Both the position numbers and the translations under genes were made by a program. The notes beneath the pieces were generated by a model. The model did no database searches. It was given only the letters and a program-made list of their open reading frames with translations, and was not told where the DNA came from. Below are positions 12,730-25,682 of a stretch of 64,000 bases of DNA, piece after piece. Numbering within the stretch: the first letter of the stretch is position 1; each line of letters starts with the position of its first letter. Where the stretch lies: positions 10,912,001-10,976,000 of the forward strand of contig NW_027480423.1 of assembly GCF_051401765.1 (NCBI RefSeq), in the 5' to 3' direction. Source of the DNA: Calliopsis andreniformis (taxonomy: Eukaryota > Arthropoda > Insecta > Hymenoptera > Andrenidae).

Positions 12730-15700
12730 GGCACTATCTATTCGATCTGGAGGAGCAACGCCCTAGAGCGAAGCCTAGGTTGCCCGGAACGTAGAATTGG
12801 CCATCACTTCCAAACTGGTTGCAATTATTCCTGTTATATGATGGAAACACTGTTGTATTTTTTTTGCATTTTATGGTTCGGGCGTTGACTTCTAAGGCCC
12901 TAACTATTCAATCCGTTGGAGCAACGCCCTAGGGTGAAGCCTAGGTGGCTCGGAAAGTAGAAATGACCATAAGTTTCATACTGGTTGCAATTATTCGTTT
13001 TATACGATGGAAAAACTGTTGTATTTATATTGTATTTAATGCTTCTGGCGTTGACTTCTAAGGTCCTAGCAGTTCGATCTAGTGGAGCAACGCCGTAGAG
13101 TGAAGCCTAGGTTGCCCGGAAGGTAGAATTGGCCATCACTGTCAAACTGGATGCAATTATTCGTTTTATACGATGGAAAAACTGTTGTATTTATATAGCA
13201 TTTTATGCTTCTGGCGTTGACTTCTAAGGCCCTAGCTGTTCGATCTAGTGGAGCAACGCCCTAGAGTGAAGCCTACGTTGCCCGGAAAGGAGAAATGACC
13301 ATCACGTTCAAACTGGTTGCAATTAATCCTTTTATACGATGGAAAAGCTGTTGTATTTATATCGTATTTTATGCTTCTGGCGTTTACTTCTAAGGACCTA
13401 ACTATTCGATCTGGTGGAGCAACGCCCTAGTGTGAAGCCTAGGTTCCTCGGAATGTGGAAATGACCATAACTTTCACACTGGTTGCAATTATTCGTTTTA
13501 TACGATGGAAACGCTGTTGTATTTATATTGTATTTTATGCCTCTGGCGTTGACTTCTAAGGCCGTAGCTATTAGATGTGGTGGAGCAACGCCCTAGAGTG
13601 ACGCCTAGGGTGCTTGGAACGTAGAAATGACCAATACTTTCACACTGGTTGCAATTATTCGTTTTATACGATGGAAAAGCTGTTGTATTTATATCGTATT
13701 TTATGCTTCTGGCGTTGACTTCTTAGGCCGTAACTATTCGGTCTGGTGGAGCAATGCCCTGGAGTGAACCCTAGGTTGCCCGGAACGTAGAATTGGCCAT
13801 CACTTTCAAACTGGTTGCAATTATTCCTGTTATATGATGGAAGCACTGTTGTATTTTTTTTGCATTTTATGGTTCGGGCGTTGACTTCTAAGGCCCTAAC
13901 TATTCAATCCGTTGGAGCAACGCCCTAGGGTGAAGCCTAGGTGGCTCGGAAAGTAGAAATGACCATAAGTTTCATACTGGTTGCAATTATTCGTTTTATA
14001 CGATGGAACAGCTATTGTATTTATATCGTATTTTATGCTTCTGGCGTTGACTTCTTAGGCCGTAACTATTTGGTCTGGTGGAGCAACGCCCTAGAGTGAA
14101 GTCTAGGTTTCCCGGAACGTAGAATTGGCCATCACTTTCAAACTGGTTGCAATTATTCCTGATATATGATGGAAACACTGTTGTATTTTTTTTGCATTTT
14201 ATGGTTCGGCCGTTGACTTCTAAGGCCCTAACTATTCAATCTGTTGGAGCAACGCCCTAGGCTGAAGCCTAGGTTGCTCTGAAATTAGAAATGTCCATAA
14301 GGTTCATACTGGTTGCAATTATTCGTTTTATACGATGGAAAAACTGTTGTATTTATATTGTATTTTATGCTTCTGGCGTTGACTTCTAAGGCACTAACTA
14401 TTCGATCTGGTGGAGCAACGCCCTAGAGTGAAGCCTAGGTGGCCCGGAAGGTAGAATTGGCCATCACTGTCAAACTGGTTGCAATTATTCGTTTTATACG
14501 ATGGAAAAACTGTTGTATTTATATTGTATTTTATGCTTCTGGCGTTGACTTCTAAGGCACTATCTATTCGATCTGGAGGAGCAACGCCCTAGAGCGAAGC
14601 CTAGGTTGCCCGGAACGTAGAATTGGCCATCACTTCCAAACTGGTTGCAATTATTCCTGGTATATGATGGAAACACTGTTGTATTTTTTTTGCATTTTAT
14701 GGTTCGGGCGTTGACTTCTAAGGCCCTAACTATTCAATCCGTTGGAGCAACGCCCTAGGGTGAAGCCTAGGTGGCTCGGAAAGTAGAAATGACCATAAGT
14801 TTCATACTGGTTGCAATTATTCGTTTTATACGATGGAAAAACTGTTGTATTTATATTGTATTTAATGCTTCTGGCGTTGACTTCTAAGGTCCTAGCAGTT
14901 CGATCTAGTGGAGCAACGCCGTAGAGTGAAGCCTAGGTTGCCCGGAAGGTAGAATTGGCCATCACTGTCAAACTGGATGCAATTATTCGTTTTATACGAT
15001 GGAAAAACTGTTGTATTTATATAGCATTTTATGCTTCTGGCGTTGACTTCTAAGGCCCTAGCTGTTCGATCTAGTGGAGCAACGCCCTAGAGTGAAGCCT
15101 ACGTTGCCCGGAAAGGAGAAATGACCATCACGTTCAAACTGGTTCCAATTAATCCTTTTATACGATGGAAAAGCTGTTGTATTTATATCGTATTTTATGC
15201 TTCTGGCGTTTACTTCTAAGGACCTAACTATTCGATCTGGTGGAGCAACGCCCTAGTGTGAAGCCTAGGTTCCTCGGAATGTGGAAATGACCATAACTTT
15301 CACACTGGTTGCAATTATTCGTTTTATACGATGGAAACGCTGTTGTATTTATATTGTATTTTATGCCTCTGGCGTTGACTTCTAAGGCCGTAGCTATTAG
15401 ATGTGGTGGAGCAACGCCCTAGAGTGACGCCTAGGGTGCTTGGAACGTAGAAATGACCAATACTTTCACACTGGTTGCAATTATTCGTTTTATACGATGG
15501 AAAAGCTGTTGTATTTATATCGTATTTTATGCTTCTGGCGTTGACTTCTTAGGCCGTAACTATTCGGTCTGGTGGAGCAATGCCCTGGAGTGAACCCTAG
15601 GTTGCCCGGAACGTAGAATTGGCCATCACTTTCAAACTGGTTGCAATTATTCCTGTTATATGATGGAAGCACTGTTGTATTTTTTTTGCATTTTATGGTT

Positions 15701-16381
15701 CGGGCGTTGACTTCTAAGGCCCTAACTATTCAATCCGTTGGAGCAACGCCCTAGGGTGAAGCCTAGGTGGCTCGGAAAGTAGAAATGACCATAAGTTTCA
15801 TACTGGTTGCAATTATTCGTTTTATACGATGGAACAGCTATTGTATTTATATCGTATTTTATGCTTCTGGCGTTGACTTCTTCGGCCGTAACTATTTGGT
15901 CTGGTGGAGCAACGCCCTAGAGTGAAGTCTAGGTTTCCCGGAACGTAGAATTGGCCATCACTTTCAAACTGGTTGCAATTATTCCTGATATATGATGGAA
16001 ACACTGTTGTATTTTTTTTGCATTTTATGGTTCGGCCGTTGACTTCTAAGGCCCTAACTATTCAATCTGTTGGAGCAACGCCCTAGGCTGAAGCCTAGGT
16101 TGCTCTGAAATTAGAAATGTCCATAAGGTTCATACTGGTTGCAATTATTCGTTTTATACGATGGAAAAACTGTTGTATTTATATTGTATTTTATGCTTCT
16201 GGCGTTGACTTCTAAGGCACTAACTATTCGATCTGGTGGAGCAACGCCCTAGAGTGAAGCCTAGGTGGCCCGGAAGGTAGAATTGGCCATCACTGTCAAA
16301 CTGGTTGCAATTATTCGTTTTATACGATGGAAAAACTGTTGTATTTATACTGTATTTTATGCTTCTGGCGTTGACTTCTAA
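12730..16381. repeat. Perfectly adjacent 11-monomer tandem duplication (2 x 1826 bp)
   Basis: Copy 1 is about 12730-14555 and copy 2 about 14556-16381, offset 1826 bp (11 x 166). Shared private variants include GGCACTATCTATTCG with CTGGAGGAGC and GAGCGAAGCC (12730 and 14556), AAGGTCCTAGCAG, TATATAGCATTTTATG, GAACAGCTATTG (14005 and 15831) and GAAATTAGAAATGTCC. The AAGGTCCTAGCAG unit is also found one further step to the left (11237, 13063, 14889), so part of the unit is present three times. The offset equals the copy length, as expected from one unequal exchange. Confidence 0.85.
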
Positions 16382-16434
16382 GGCACTAACTGTTCGATCT
16401 GGTGGAGCAACGCCCTAGAGTGAAGCCTAGGTTG

Positions 16435-16586
16435 CCCGGAACGTAGAAATGGCCATCACATTCAAACTGGTTGCAATTATTCCTGCATTCCTGCTTATTA
16501 ATTGCATTTTATGGTTCGGGCGTTGACTTCTAAGGCCCTAACTATTCAATCCGTTGGAGCAACGCCCTAGGGTGAAGCCTAGGTGG
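16435..16586. repeat. Shortened 152-bp monomer with 14-bp deletion (copy 1)
   Basis: The distance from this CCCGG to the next unit start is 152 bp. The lost bases lie in the AT-rich part. Where related units read TTCCTGTTATGTGATGG and on, this one reads ATTCCTGCATTCCTGC, a short direct repeat of ATTCCTGC, and then resumes at AATTGCATTTTATGG. The CENP-B-box-like site is removed. The same lesion occurs once more, at 23890, which marks both as descendants of one event. Confidence 0.95.
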
Positions 16587-16899
16587 CTCGGAAAGTAGAA
16601 ATGACCATAAGTTTCATACTGGTTGCAATTATTCGTTTTATACGATGGAAAAACTGTTGTACTTATATCGTATTTTATGCTTCTGGCGTTGACTTCTAAG
16701 GCCCTAGCTGTTCGATCTACTGGAGCAACGCCCTAGAGTGAAGCCTACGTTGCCCGGAAAGGAGAAATGACCATCACGTTCAAACTGGTTGCAATTAATC
16801 CTTTTATACGATGGAAAATCTGTTGTATTTATATCGTATTTTATGCTTCTGGCGTTTACTTCTAAGGACCTAACTATTCGATCTGGTGGAGCAACGCAC

Positions 16900-19800
16900 T
16901 AGAGTGAAGCCTAGGTTGCCCGGAACGTAGAATTGGCCATCAATTTCAAACTGGTTGCAATTATTCCTGTTATATGATGGATACAATGTTCTATTTTTTT
17001 TGCATTTTATGGTTCGGGCGTTGACTTCTAAGGACCTAACTATTCAATCTGTTGGAGCAACGCCCTAGGCCGAGGCCTAGGTTGCTCTGAAAGTAGAAAT
17101 GTCCATAAGGTTCATACTGGTTGCAATTATTCGTTTTATACGATGGAAAAACTGTTGTATTTATATTGTATTTTATGCTTCTGGCGTTGACTTCTAAGGC
17201 ACTAACTATTCGATCTGGTGGAGCAACGCCCTAGAGTGAAGCCTAGGTTGCCCGGAAGGTAGAATTGGCCATCACTGTCAAACTGGTTGCAATTATTCGT
17301 TTTATACGATGGAAAAACTGTTGCATTTATATTGTATTTTATGCTTCTGGCGTTGACTTCTAAGGCACTAACTATTCGATCTGGTGGAGCAACGCCCTAG
17401 AGTGAAGCCTAGGTGGCCCGGAAGGTAGAATTGGCCATCACTGTCAAACTGGTTGCAATTATTCCTTTTATACGATGGAAAAACTGTTGTATTTATATTG
17501 TATTTTATGCTTCTGGCGTTGACTTCTAAGGCACTAACTATTCGATCTGTTGGAGCAACGCCCTAGAGTGAAGCCTAGGTTGCCCGGAAGGTAGAATTGG
17601 CCATCACTGTCAAACTGGTTGCAATTATTCGTTTTATACGATGGAAAAACTGTTGTGTTTATATTGTATTTTATGCTTCTGGCGTTGACTTCTAAGGCAC
17701 TAACTATTCGATCTGGTGGAGCAACGCCCTATAGTGAAGCCTAGGTTGCCCGGAACGTAGAATTGGCCATCACTTTCAAACTGGTTGCAATTATTCCTGT
17801 TATGTGATGGAAACACTGTTGTATTTTAATTGCATTTTATGGTTCGGGCGTTGACTTCTAAGGCCCTAACTATTCAATCCGTTGGAGCAACGCCCTAGGG
17901 TGAAGCCTAGGTGGCTCGGAAAGTAGAAATGACCATAAGTTTCATACTGGTTGCAATTATTCGTTTTATACGATGGAAAAACTGTTGTATTTATATCGTA
18001 TTTTATGCCTCTGGCGTTGACTTCTAAGGCCGTAGCTATTAGATGTGGTGGAGCAACGCCATAGAGTGACGCCTAGGGTGCTTGGAACGTAGGAATGACC
18101 ATTACTTTCACACTGGTTGCAATTATTCGATTTATACAATGGAAAAGCTGTTGTATTTATATCGTATTTTATGCTTCTGGCGTTGACTTCTTAGGCCATA
18201 ACTATTCGGTCTGGTGGAGCAACGCGCTGGAGTGAAACCTAGGTTGCCCGGAACGTAGAATTGGCCATCACTTTCAAACTGGTTGCAATTATTCCTGATA
18301 TATGATGGAAATACTGTTGTATTTTTTTTGCATTTTATGGTTCGGGCGTTGACTTCTAAGGCCCTAACTATTCAATCTGTTGGAGCAACGCCCTAGGGTG
18401 AAGCCTAGGTTGCTCGGAAAGTAGAAATGACCATAAGTTTCATACTGGCTGCAATTATTCGTTTTATACGATGGAAAAACTGTTGTTTTTATATTGTATT
18501 TTAAGCTTCTGGCGTTGACTTCTAAGGCACTATCTATTCGATCTGGAGGAACAACGCCCTAGAGCGAAGCCTAGGTTGCCCGGAACGTAGAATTGGCCAT
18601 CACTTCCAAACTGGTTGCAATTATTCCTGTTATATGATGGAAACACTGTTGTATTTTTTTTGCATTTTATGGTTCGGGCGTTGACTTCTAAGGCCCTAAC
18701 TATTCAATCCGTTGGAGCAACGCCCTAGGGTGAAGCCTAGGTTGCTCGGAAAGTAGAAATGACCAGAAGTTTCATACTGGTTGCAATTAACCTTGTTATA
18801 CGATGGAAAAACTGTTGTATTTTTATTGCATTTTATGCTTCTGGCGTTCACTTCTTAGGCCGTAACTATTCGATCTGATGGAACAACAGCCTAGGGTGAA
18901 GCCTAGCTTGCCCGGAACGTAGAAATGACCATTACTTTCATACTGGTTGCAATTATTCGTTTTATACGATGGAAATGCTGTTGTATTTATATCGTATTTT
19001 ATGCTTCTGGCGTTGACTTCTTAGGACGTAACTATTCAATCCGTTGGAGCAACGCCCTAGGGTGAAGCCTAGGTGGCTCGGAAAGTAGAAATGACCATAA
19101 GTTTCATACTGGTTGCAATTATTCGTTTTATACGATGGAAAAACTGTTGTATTTATATGGTATTTTATGCTTCTGGCGTTGACTTCTAAGGCCCTAGCAG
19201 TTCGATCTAGTGGAGCAACGCCGTAGAGTGAAGCCTAGGTTGCCTGGAAGGTAGAATTGGCCTTCACTTTCAAACTGGTTGCAATTATTCGTTTTATACG
19301 ATGGAAAAACTGTTGTATTTATATTGTACTTTATGCTTCTGGCGTTGACTTCTAAGGCACTAACTATTCGATCTGGTGGAGCAACGCCCTAGAGTGAAGC
19401 CTAGGTTCCTCGGAATGTGGAAATGACCATAACTTTCACACTGGTTGCAATTATTCGTTTTATACGTTGGAAACGCTGTTGTATTTACATTGTATTTTAT
19501 GCCTCTGGCGTTGACTTCTAAGGCCGTAGCTATTAGATGTGGTGGAGCAACGCCCTAGAGTGACGCCTAGGGTGCTCGGAAAGTAGAAATGACCATAAGT
19601 TTCATACTGGTTGCAATTATTCGTTTTATACGGTGGAAATGCTGTTGTATTTATATCGTATTTTATGCTTCTGGCGTTGACTTCTTAGGCCGTAACTATT
19701 CGGTCTGGTGGAGCAACGCCCTGGAGTGAAAACTAGGTTGCCCGGAACGTAGAATTGGCCATCACTTTCAAACTGGTTGCAATTATTCCTGTTATATGAT

Positions 19801-21075
19801 GGAAACACTGTTGTATTTTTTTTGCATTTTATGGTTCGGGCGTTGACTTCTAAGGCCCTAACTATTCAATCCGTTGGAGCAACGCCCTAGGGTGAAGCCT
19901 AGGTGGCACGGAAAGTAGAAATGACCATAAGTTTCATACTGGTTGCAATTATTCGTTTTATACGATGGAAAAACTGTTGTATTTATATTGTATTTAATGC
20001 TTCTGGCGTTGACTTCTAAGGCCCTAGCAGTTCGATCTAGTGGAGCAACGCCGTAGAGTGAAGCCTAGGTTGCCCGAAGGCAGAATTGGCCATCACTGTC
20101 AAACTGGTTGCAATTATTCGTTTTATACGATGGAAAAACTGTTGTATTTATATAGCATTTTATGCTTCTGGCGTTGACTTCTAAGGCACTAACTATTCGA
20201 TCTGGTGGAGCAACGCCCTAGAGTGAAGCCTAGGTGGCCCGGAAGGTAGAATTGGCCATCACTGTCAAACTGGTTGCAATTATTCGTTTTATACGATGGA
20301 AAAACTGTTGTATTTATATTGTATTTTATGCTTCTGGCGTTGACTTCTAAGGCCCTAGCTGTTCGATCTAGTGGCGCAACGCCCTAGAGTGAAGCCTACG
20401 TTGCCCGGAAAGGAGAAATGACCATCACGTTCAAACTGGTTGCAATTAATCCTTTTATACGATGGAAAAGCTGTTGTATTTATATTGTATTTTATGCTTC
20501 TGGCGTTTACTTCTAAGGACCTAACTATTCGATCTGGTGGAGCAACGCCCTAGAGTGAAGCCTAGGTTCCTCGGAATGTGGAAATGACCATAACTTTCAC
20601 ACTGGTTGCAATTATTCGTTTTATACGACGGAAACGCTGTTGTATTTATATTGTAATTTATGCCTCTGGCGTTGACTTCTAAGGCCGTAGCTATTAGATG
20701 TGGTGGAGCAACGCCCTAGAGTGACGCCTAGGGTGCTTGGAACGTAGAAATGACCATTACTTTCACACTGGTTGCAATTATTCCTGTTATATGATGGAAA
20801 CACTGTTGTATTTATATCGTATTTTATGCTTCTGGCGTTGACTTCTTAGGCCGTAACTATTCGGTCTGGTGGAGCAATGCCCTGGAGTGAACCCTAGGTT
20901 GCCCGGAACGTAGAATTGGCCATCACTTTCAAACTGGTTGCAATTATTCCTGTTATATGATGGAAACACTGTTGTATTTTTTTTGCATTTTATGGTTCGG
21001 GCGTTGACTTCTAAGGCCCTAACTATTCAATCCGTTGGAGCAACGCCCTAGGATGAAGCCTAGGTGGCTCGGAAA
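16900..21075. repeat. Long source-like block duplicated at 25.7-31.7 kb
   Basis: Landmarks in this block recur downstream, first with offset 8783 bp and then, past an inserted tandem step, with offset 10609 bp. Examples are CCATCAATTTC at 16937 and 25720; GACCAGAAGT with TTAACCTTGTTATACG at 18761, 27544 and 29370; and the 1-bp-deleted start TTGCCCGAAGG at 20071 and 30680. Both offsets are whole numbers of monomers once the known deletions are counted (53 x 166 minus 15, and 64 x 166 minus 15). The block covers about 25 monomers and the copies look nearly identical. Confidence 0.8.
20073..20238. repeat. Monomer with 1-bp deletion at its start (CCCGAAGG)
   Basis: This unit reads TTGCCCGAAGGCAG where relatives read TTGCCCGGAAGGTAG, a loss of one G with an accompanying T-to-C change. 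The same pair of changes is found at 30682, offset 10609 bp. It is a private marker of the large block duplication in domain B. Confidence 0.9.
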
Positions 21076-21649
21076 GTAGAAATGACCATAAGTTTCATAC
21101 TGGTTGCAATTATTCGTTTTATACGATGGAAAAGCTGTTGTATTTATATTGTATTTAATGCTTCTGGCGTTGACTTCTAAGGCCCTAGCAGTTCGATCTA
21201 GTGGAGCAACGCCGTAGAGTGAAGCCTAGGTTGCCCGGAAGGTAGAATTGGCCTTCACTTTCAAACTGGTTGCAATTATTCGTTTTATACGATGGAAAAA
21301 CTGTTGCATTTATATTGTATTTTATGCTTCTGGCGTTGACTTCTAAGGCACTAACTATTCGATCTGGTGGAGCAACGCCCTAGAGTGAAGCCTAGGTGGC
21401 CCGGAAGGTAGAATTGGCCATCACTGTCAAACTGGTTGCAATTATTCGTTTTATACGATGGAAAAACTGTTGTATTTATATTGTATTTTATGCTTCTGGC
21501 GTTGACTTCTAAGGTACTAACTATTCGATCTGTTGGAGCAACGCCCTAGAGTGAAGCCTAGGTTGCCCGGAAGGTAGAATTGGCCATCACTGTCAAACTG
21601 GTTGCAATTATTCGTTTTATACGATGGAAAAACTGTTGTATTTATATTG

Positions 21650-24350
21650 TATTTTATGCTTCTGGCGTTGACTTCTAAGGCACTAACTATTCGGTCTGGT
21701 GGAGCAACGCGCTGGAGTGAAACCTAGGTTGCCCGGAACGTAGAATTGGCCATCACTTTCAAACTGGTTGCAATTATTCCTGATATATGATGGAAACACT
21801 GTTGTATTTTTTTTGCATTTTATGGTTCGGGCGTTGACTTCTAAGGCCCTAACTATTCAATCTGTTGGAGCAACGCCCTAGGGTGAAGCCTAGGTTGCTC
21901 GGAAAGTAGAAATGACCATAAGTTTCATACTGGTTGCAATTATTCGTTTTATACGATGGAAAAACTGTTGTATTTATATTGTATTTTATGCTTCTGGCGT
22001 TGACTTCTAAGGCACTATCTATTCGATCTGGAGGAGCAACGCCCTAGAGCGAAGCCTAGGTTGCCCGGAACGTAGAATTGGCCATCACTTCCAAACTGGT
22101 TGCAATTATTCCTGTTATATGATGGAAACACTGTTGTATTTTTTTTGCATTTTATGGTTCGGGCGTTGACTTCTAAGGCCCTAACTATTCAATCCGTTGG
22201 AGCAACGCCCTAGGGTGAAGCCTAGGTGGCTCGGAAAGTAGAAATGACCATAAGTTTCATACTGGTTGCAATTATTCGTATTATACGATGGAAAAACTGT
22301 TGTATTTATATTGTATTTAATGCTTCTGGCGTTGACTTCTAAGGTCCTAGCAGTTCGATCTAGTGGAGCAACGCCGTAGAGTGAAGCCTAGGTTGCCCGG
22401 AAGGTAGAATTGGCCATCACTGTCAAACTGGATGCAATTATTCGTTTTATACGATGGAAAAACTGTTGTATTTATATAGCATTTTATGCTTCTGGCGTTG
22501 ACTTCTAAGGCCCTAGCTGTTCGATCTAGTGGAGCAACGCCCTAGAGTGAAGCCTACGTTGCCCGGAAAGGAGAAATGACCATCACGTTCAAACTGGTTG
22601 CAATTAATCCTTTTATACGGTGGAAAAGCTGTTGTATTTATATCGTATTTTATGCTTCTGGCGTTTACTTCTAAGGACCTAACTATTCGATCTGGTGGAG
22701 CAACGCCCTAGTGTGAAGCCTAGGTTCCTCGGAATGTGGAAATGACCATAACTTTCACACTGGTTGCAATTATTCGTTTTATACGATGGAAACGCTGTTG
22801 TATTTATATTGTATTTTATGCCTCTGGCGTTGACTTCTAAGGCCGTAGCTATTAGATGTGGTGGAGCAACGCCCTAGAGTGACGCCTAGGGTGCTTGGAA
22901 CGTAGAAATGACCAATACTTTCACACTGGTTGCAATTATTCGTTTTATACGATGGAAAAGCTGTTGTATTTATATCGTATTTTATGCTTCTGGCGTTGAC
23001 TTCTTAGGCCGTAACTATTCGGTCTGGTGGAGCAATGCCCTGGAGTGAACCCTAGGTTGCCCGGAACGTAGAATTGGCCATCACTTTCAAACTGGTTGCA
23101 ATTATTCCTGTTATATGATGGAAGCACTGTTGTATTTTTTTTGCATTTTATGGTTCGGGCGTTGACTTCTAAGGCCCTAACTATTCAATCCGTTGGAGCA
23201 ACGCCCTAGGGTGAAGCCTAGGTGGCTCGGAAAGTAGAAATGACCATAAGTTTCATACTGGTTGCAATTATTCGTTTTATACGATGGAACAGCTATTGTA
23301 TTTATATCGTATTTTATGCTTCTGGCGTTGACTTCTTAGGCCGTAACTATTTGGTCTGGTGGAGCAACGCCCTAGAGTGAAGTCTAGGTTTCCCGGAACG
23401 TAGAATTGGCCATCACTTTCAAACTGGTTGCAATTATTCCTGATATATGATGGAAACACTGTTGTATTTTTTTTGCATTTTATGGTTCGGCCGTTGACTT
23501 CTAAGGCCCTAACTATTCAATCTGTTGGAGCAACGCCCTAGGCTGAAGCCTAGGTTGCTCTGAAATTAGAAATGTCCATAAGGTTCATACTGGTTGCAAT
23601 TAGTCGTTTTATACGATGGAAAAACTGTTGTATTTATATTGTATTTTATGCTTCTGGCGTTGACTTCTAAGGCACTAACTATTCGATCTGGTGGAGCAAC
23701 GCCCTAGAGTGAAGCCTAGGTGGCCCGGAAGGTAGAATTGGCCATCACTGTCAAACTGGTTGCAATTATTCGTTTTATACGATGGAAAAACTGTTGTATT
23801 TATATTGTATTTTATGCTTCTGGCGTTGACTTCTAAGGCACTAACTGTTCGATCTGGTGGAGCAACGCCCTAGAGTGAAGCCTAGGTTGCCCGGAACGTA
23901 GAAATGGCCATCACATTCAAACTGGTTGCAATTATTCCTGCATTCCTGCTTATTAATTGCATTTTATGGTTCGGGCGTTGACTTCTAAGGCCCTAACTAT
24001 TCAATCCGTTGGAGCAACGCCCTAGGGTGAAGCCTAGGTGGCTCGGAAAGTAGAAATGACCATAAGTTTCATACTGGTTGCAATTATTCGTTTTATACGA
24101 TGGAAAAACTGTTGTATTTATATCGTATTTTATGCTTCTGGCGTTGACTTCTAAGGCCCTAGCTGTTCGATCTAGTGGAGGAACGCCCTAGAGTGAAGCC
24201 TACGTTGCCCGGAAAGGAGAAATGACCATCACGTTCAAACTGGTTGCAATTAATCCTTTTATACGATGGAAAATCTGTTGTATTTATATCGTATTTTATG
24301 CTTCTGGCGTTTACTTCTAAGGACCTAACTATTCGATCTGGTGGAGCAAC
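21650..24350. repeat. Copy of the 12.4-16.9 kb region, 45 monomers on
   Basis: The interval from about 22011 to 24350 matches 14556-16895 at offset 7455 bp (45 x 166 minus 15). The 15 bp are the 14-bp deletion at 16.48 kb and the 1-bp deletion at 20.07 kb. Its left part, with GCGCTGGAG at 21709, matches 12428 at offset 9281 bp (7455 plus 1826). The copy thus carries only one 11-monomer unit where the 12.7-16.4 kb region has two. It includes the 14-bp-deleted monomer. Confidence 0.8.
23890..24041. repeat. Shortened 152-bp monomer with 14-bp deletion (copy 2)
   Basis: This has the same lesion as the unit at 16435: ATTCCTGCATTCCTGC joined to the AATTGC segment, with 152 bp to the next unit start. 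Offset from the first copy is 7455 bp, in line with the surrounding block. No other monomer in the window has it. Confidence 0.95.
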
Positions 24351-25682
24351 GCACTAGAGTGAAGCCTAGGTTCCTCGGAATGTGGAAATGTCCATAACTT
24401 TCACACTGGTTGCAATTATTCGTTTTATACGATGGAAACGCTGTTGTATTTATATTGTATTTTATGCCTCTGGCGTTGACTTCTAAGGCCGTAGCTATTA
24501 GATGTGGTGGAGCAACGCCCTAGAGTGACGCCTAGGGTGCTTGGAACGTAGAAATGACCATTACTTTCACACTGGATGCAATTATTCGTTTTATACAATG
24601 GAAAAGCTGTTTTATTTATATCGTATTTTATGCTTCTGGCGTTGACTTCTTCGGCCGTAACTATTCGGTCTGTTGGAGCAATGCCCTGGAGTGAACCCTA
24701 GGTTGCCCGGAACGTAGAATTGGCCATCACTTTCAAACTGGTTGCAATTATTCCTGATATATGATGGAAACACTGTTGTATTTTAATTGCATTTTATGGT
24801 TCGGGCGTTGACTTCTATGGCCCTAACTATTCGATCTGGTGGAGCAACACCCTAGAGTGAAGCCTAGGTTCCTCGGAATGTGGAAATGACCATAACTTTC
24901 ACACTGGTTGCAATTATTCGTTTTATACGATGGAAACGCTGTTGTATTTATATTGTATTTTATGCCTCTGGCGTTGACTTCTAAGGCCGTAGCTATTCAA
25001 TCTGTTGGAGCAACGCCCTAGGGTGAAGCCTAGGTTGCTCGGAAAGTAGAAATGACCATAAGTTTCATACTGGTTGCAATTATTCGTTTTATACGATGGA
25101 AAAACTGTTGTATTTATATTGTATTTTATGCTTCTGGCGTTGACTTCTAAGGCACTAACTATTCGATCTGGTGGAGAAACGCCCTAGAGTGAAGCCTAGG
25201 TTGCCCGGAACGTAGAATTGGCCATCACTTTCAAACTGATTTCAATTATTCCTGTTATGTGATGGAAACACTGTTGTATTTTAATTGCATTTTATGGTTC
25301 GGGCGTTGACTTCTAATGCCATAACTATTCAATCCGTTGGAGCAACGCCCTAGGGTGAAGCCTAGGTGGCTCGGAAAGTAGAAATGACCATAAGTTTCAT
25401 ACTGGTTGCAATTATTCGTTTTATACGATGGAAAAACTGCTGTATTTATATTGTATTTTATGCTTCTGGCGTTGACTTCTAAGGCCCTAGCTGTTTGATC
25501 GAGTGGAGCAACGCCGTAGAGTGAAGCCTAGGCTGCCCGGAAGGTAGAATTGGCCATCACTTTCAAACTGGTTGCCATTATTCGTTTTATACGATGGAAA
25601 AACTGTTGTATTTATATTGTATTTTATGCTTCTGGCGTTGACTTCTAAGGCACTAACTATTCGATCTGGTGGAACAACGCCC

